Shown here in pieces: positions 62,210-64,000 of a DNA stretch of 64,000 nucleotides. The notes under the pieces are model-generated. The model was not told the DNA's origin. It made no database searches and worked only from the letters and a program-made list of their open reading frames with translations. The stretch comes from Streptomyces sp. PsTaAH-137 (GTDB lineage Bacteria; Actinomycetota; Actinomycetes; Streptomycetales; Streptomycetaceae). The DNA lies in assembly GCF_003259365.1 (NCBI RefSeq), contig NZ_QLLY01000009.1, forward strand, positions 61,244 to 125,243. Reading direction: 5' to 3'. Made by a program: the position numbers and the translations under genes. Position 1 is the stretch's first letter. Each line of letters opens with the position of its first letter.

Positions 62210-63901
62210 ATGACTGCCGCCGCGCCCGCGACCGGGCCGACCCCCGCCGCCCCGCAGCCCGCCACCGGGCGGCCCCCGACGATCCGCAACCCCGTGCTAG
62301 CCGGATTCCACCCGGACCCCTCGCTGCTCCGGGTCGGCCAGGACTACTACCTCGCCACCTCCACCTTCGAATGGCTGCCGGGCGTCACCCTGCACCACTC
62401 CCGCGACCTGGTGAACTGGCGTCCCCTGGGCGGCGCGCTGACCGAGGAACGGCTCATCGACCTCGCCGGCGTCCCCGACTCCGGCGGAGTGTGGGCGCCC
62501 TGCCTGTCGTACGCCGACGGGCTGTTCCACCTCGTCTACTCCCACGTCACGAGCCTGGCCGGCGCCCACAAGGACGTACGCAACTGGGTCACCACCTCGC
62601 CCACCCCCACCGGCCCGTGGTCCGAGCCAGCTCCCGCGCCCGGCGGCGGATTCGATCCGTCCCTCTTCCACGACACCGGCCCCGGTGGCAGCGGCCGGAG
62701 CTGGCTGCTGTGGCTGACCTGGGACCACCGGCCGGGCCACGACCCGTTCGGCGGCATCCTGCTGCAGGAGTGGGACCGGGCCGCGCGCCGACCCGTCGGG
62801 GAAGCGCGGCGGATCTTCTCCGGCACCCCGCTCGGCCGCACCGAAGGCCCGCACCTGTACCGCAAGGACGGCTGGTACTACCTGTTCACCGCGGAGGGCG
62901 GCACCTCCTGGGAGCACGCGGTGACCGTGGCCCGCTCCCGCGACATCACCGGCCCCTACACGCCCGATCCGGCCGGACCGCTGCTCACCGCGTACGGCGA
63001 CGACACCCTGGAACTCCAGAAAGCAGGCCACGGCAGCCTCGTCGAGACCCCCGAAGGTGCCTGGTACCTGGCGCATCTCACGGCCCGTCCGCTGACCGCG
63101 CACGGCGCCTGCGTCCTCGGCCGCGAGACCGCGCTGCAACGCGTGCACTGGACCTCCGACGGCTGGCCGCGCGTCGACGGCGACGCGGGCCCCGGACGCC
63201 CCTCCGTGCACGTCCCCGCCCCGACAGCGGAGCGGCGCGGAACACGGCCCGCCGCGCCGCCCGCCGGAGTCCTCGGTCCCGAGTGGATGACCCTGCGCCG
63301 CCACCCCGACCCGTCCTGGCTCACCCGCGGCGGCCCGGCCCACGACACCCTGAGGCTGCGCGGCGGCGAGTCGCTCTCCTCGCTCCACGACCAGAGCCTC
63401 GTGGCCCGCCGCCAGCAACACCTGCGCTTCACGGCCGGGGCGACGGTGTCCTTCGCCCCCTCCTCGCCCCAGCACATGGCGGGCCTGGTCCACTTCTACA
63501 ACACCCAGCTCTGGCACTACGCCCACGTCACCTGGGACGAGGAGCGGGGCAGGGTGCTGCGCCTCGCCGTCTGCGACCGCGGCCGGTACGCCGAACCCAC
63601 ACCGCCCGTTCCGCTGCCGGCGAGCGGCCCCGTCCGGCTGCGGCTGACCGGACAGGGCGCCGAGGCCGCCTTCACCTGGTCGGTCGACACCGACGACGGC
63701 CCGCGCGCGGAACGGCCGCTCGGCCCGGCGCTCGACGTGACCCGGCTCTCCGACGAGTACGCGACCGTCGGCACCGGCGCACACTTCAGCACCTGGGGTT
63801 TCACCGGGGCCTTCATCGGCGTGTGCGCGCAGGACCTCACGGGCGGCGGACTGGGCGCCGACTTCACCGCGCTCGCCTACCAGGGGACGGACGACCGATG
63901 A
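62210..63901 (+). CDS. GH43 beta-xylosidase-like enzyme
   Basis: ATG 62210 after CGAGGAACC gives 563 residues, cytoplasmic. The five-bladed propeller has catalytic base Asp36 (HPDPSLL) and acid Glu212 (RTEGPHLY). Asp in GGFDPSLF is the likely third residue. A C-terminal beta-sandwich (about 345-560) matches the concanavalin-like domain of GH43 subfamily 11/12 beta-xylosidases. The usual WAPDL segment reads WAPCL. It probably trims imported xylo-oligosaccharides. Last gene of the operon before MITE copy 2. Confidence 0.88.
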   Translation: MTAAAPATGPTPAAPQPATGRPPTIRNPVLAGFHPDPSLLRVGQDYYLATSTFEWLPGVTLHHSRDLVNWRPLGGALTEERLIDLAGVPDSGGVWAPCLSYADGLFHLVYSHVTSLAGAHKDVRNWVTTSPTPTGPWSEPAPAPGGGFDPSLFHDTGPGGSGRSWLLWLTWDHRPGHDPFGGILLQEWDRAARRPVGEARRIFSGTPLGRTEGPHLYRKDGWYYLFTAEGGTSWEHAVTVARSRDITGPYTPDPAGPLLTAYGDDTLELQKAGHGSLVETPEGAWYLAHLTARPLTAHGACVLGRETALQRVHWTSDGWPRVDGDAGPGRPSVHVPAPTAERRGTRPAAPPAGVLGPEWMTLRRHPDPSWLTRGGPAHDTLRLRGGESLSSLHDQSLVARRQQHLRFTAGATVSFAPSSPQHMAGLVHFYNTQLWHYAHVTWDEERGRVLRLAVCDRGRYAEPTPPVPLPASGPVRLRLTGQGAEAAFTWSVDTDDGPRAERPLGPALDVTRLSDEYATVGTGAHFSTWGFTGAFIGVCAQDLTGGGLGADFTALAYQGTDDR

Positions 63902-63908
63902 AGGGCCC

Positions 63909-64000
63909 TAGGGCCTGTCTTCAAACTCCCCTCTGCCCCGCGACGCCTGGCACGCACTCTCGCCGCACCGGGCGCAAAGCCGAGTACGTCCAGTACGAGG
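63909..64000. mobile_element. MITE-like element, copy 2 (cut by window edge)
   Basis: From TAGGGCCTGTCTTC at 63909 to the window end, all 92 bases are identical to 28471-28562 of copy 1, in the same orientation. It starts eight bases after the GH43 stop. Confidence 0.88.

Overview
The window is chromosomal DNA from a high-GC actinomycete, almost certainly a Streptomyces. Third codon positions are strongly GC-biased, GTG starts are common, TTA codons are almost absent (I noticed one), lipoprotein and Tat signals are typical, and the sugar ABC transporters are encoded without ATPases, as expected where a shared MsiK-type ATPase serves them. I found no tRNA, rRNA, CRISPR array or prophage.

The main theme is extracellular degradation and import of polysaccharides, mostly 1,3-linked glucans. 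(1) 1.7-14.7 kb: two GH87-type alpha-1,3-glucanases divergent from a binding protein, two permeases and an intracellular GH13 alpha-glucosidase, next to two nearly identical convergent MalR-like LacI repressors. TTGC repeats spaced 21 bp recur in the promoters, so this looks like one alpha-1,3-glucan (mutan/pseudonigeran) regulon. (2) 24.5-28.5 kb and 32.9-45.9 kb: a beta-1,3-glucan set with a GH55-like and a GH16 enzyme, a DUF1996 protein, a clan GH-A barrel enzyme with a discoidin domain, GH3 and GH1 beta-glucosidases, a CebR-like LacI repressor, a ROK regulator and a second ABC importer. Five palindromes with a GAGCGCTC core link the LacI gene to the secreted-enzyme promoters. (3) 53.9-63.9 kb: another secreted GH16, two GH26-like paralogues, a third importer (SBP and two permeases) and a GH43 beta-xylosidase-like enzyme. 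The substrate is uncertain; xylan, possibly beta-1,3-xylan, is my best guess.

Between these lie ordinary accessory genes: two SpoIIE/PP2C phosphatases, a cytochrome P450 with an aberrant I-helix, an LLM-family F420 oxidoreductase, a second GH13 enzyme, and a DevR/DevS-like (OsdR/OsdK-like) redox/dormancy module (universal stress protein, cNMP-domain protein, response regulator, GAF-GAF kinase) with shared palindromic boxes. There are also a TetR/MFS pair, a CstR persulfide operon (CoA-disulfide reductase-rhodanese, membrane rhodanese, CstR), an SDR, a GH114-type lipoprotein, an F420-dependent nitroreductase-like protein, an RNase HI with a Cys-rich tail and a 2-hydroxyacid dehydrogenase.

A 177-bp palindromic MITE-like element with perfect 25-bp terminal inverted repeats lies at 28471-28647. 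A second copy, identical over the 92 bases visible, starts at 63909. The two bracket about 35 kb holding most of the beta-glycan genes.
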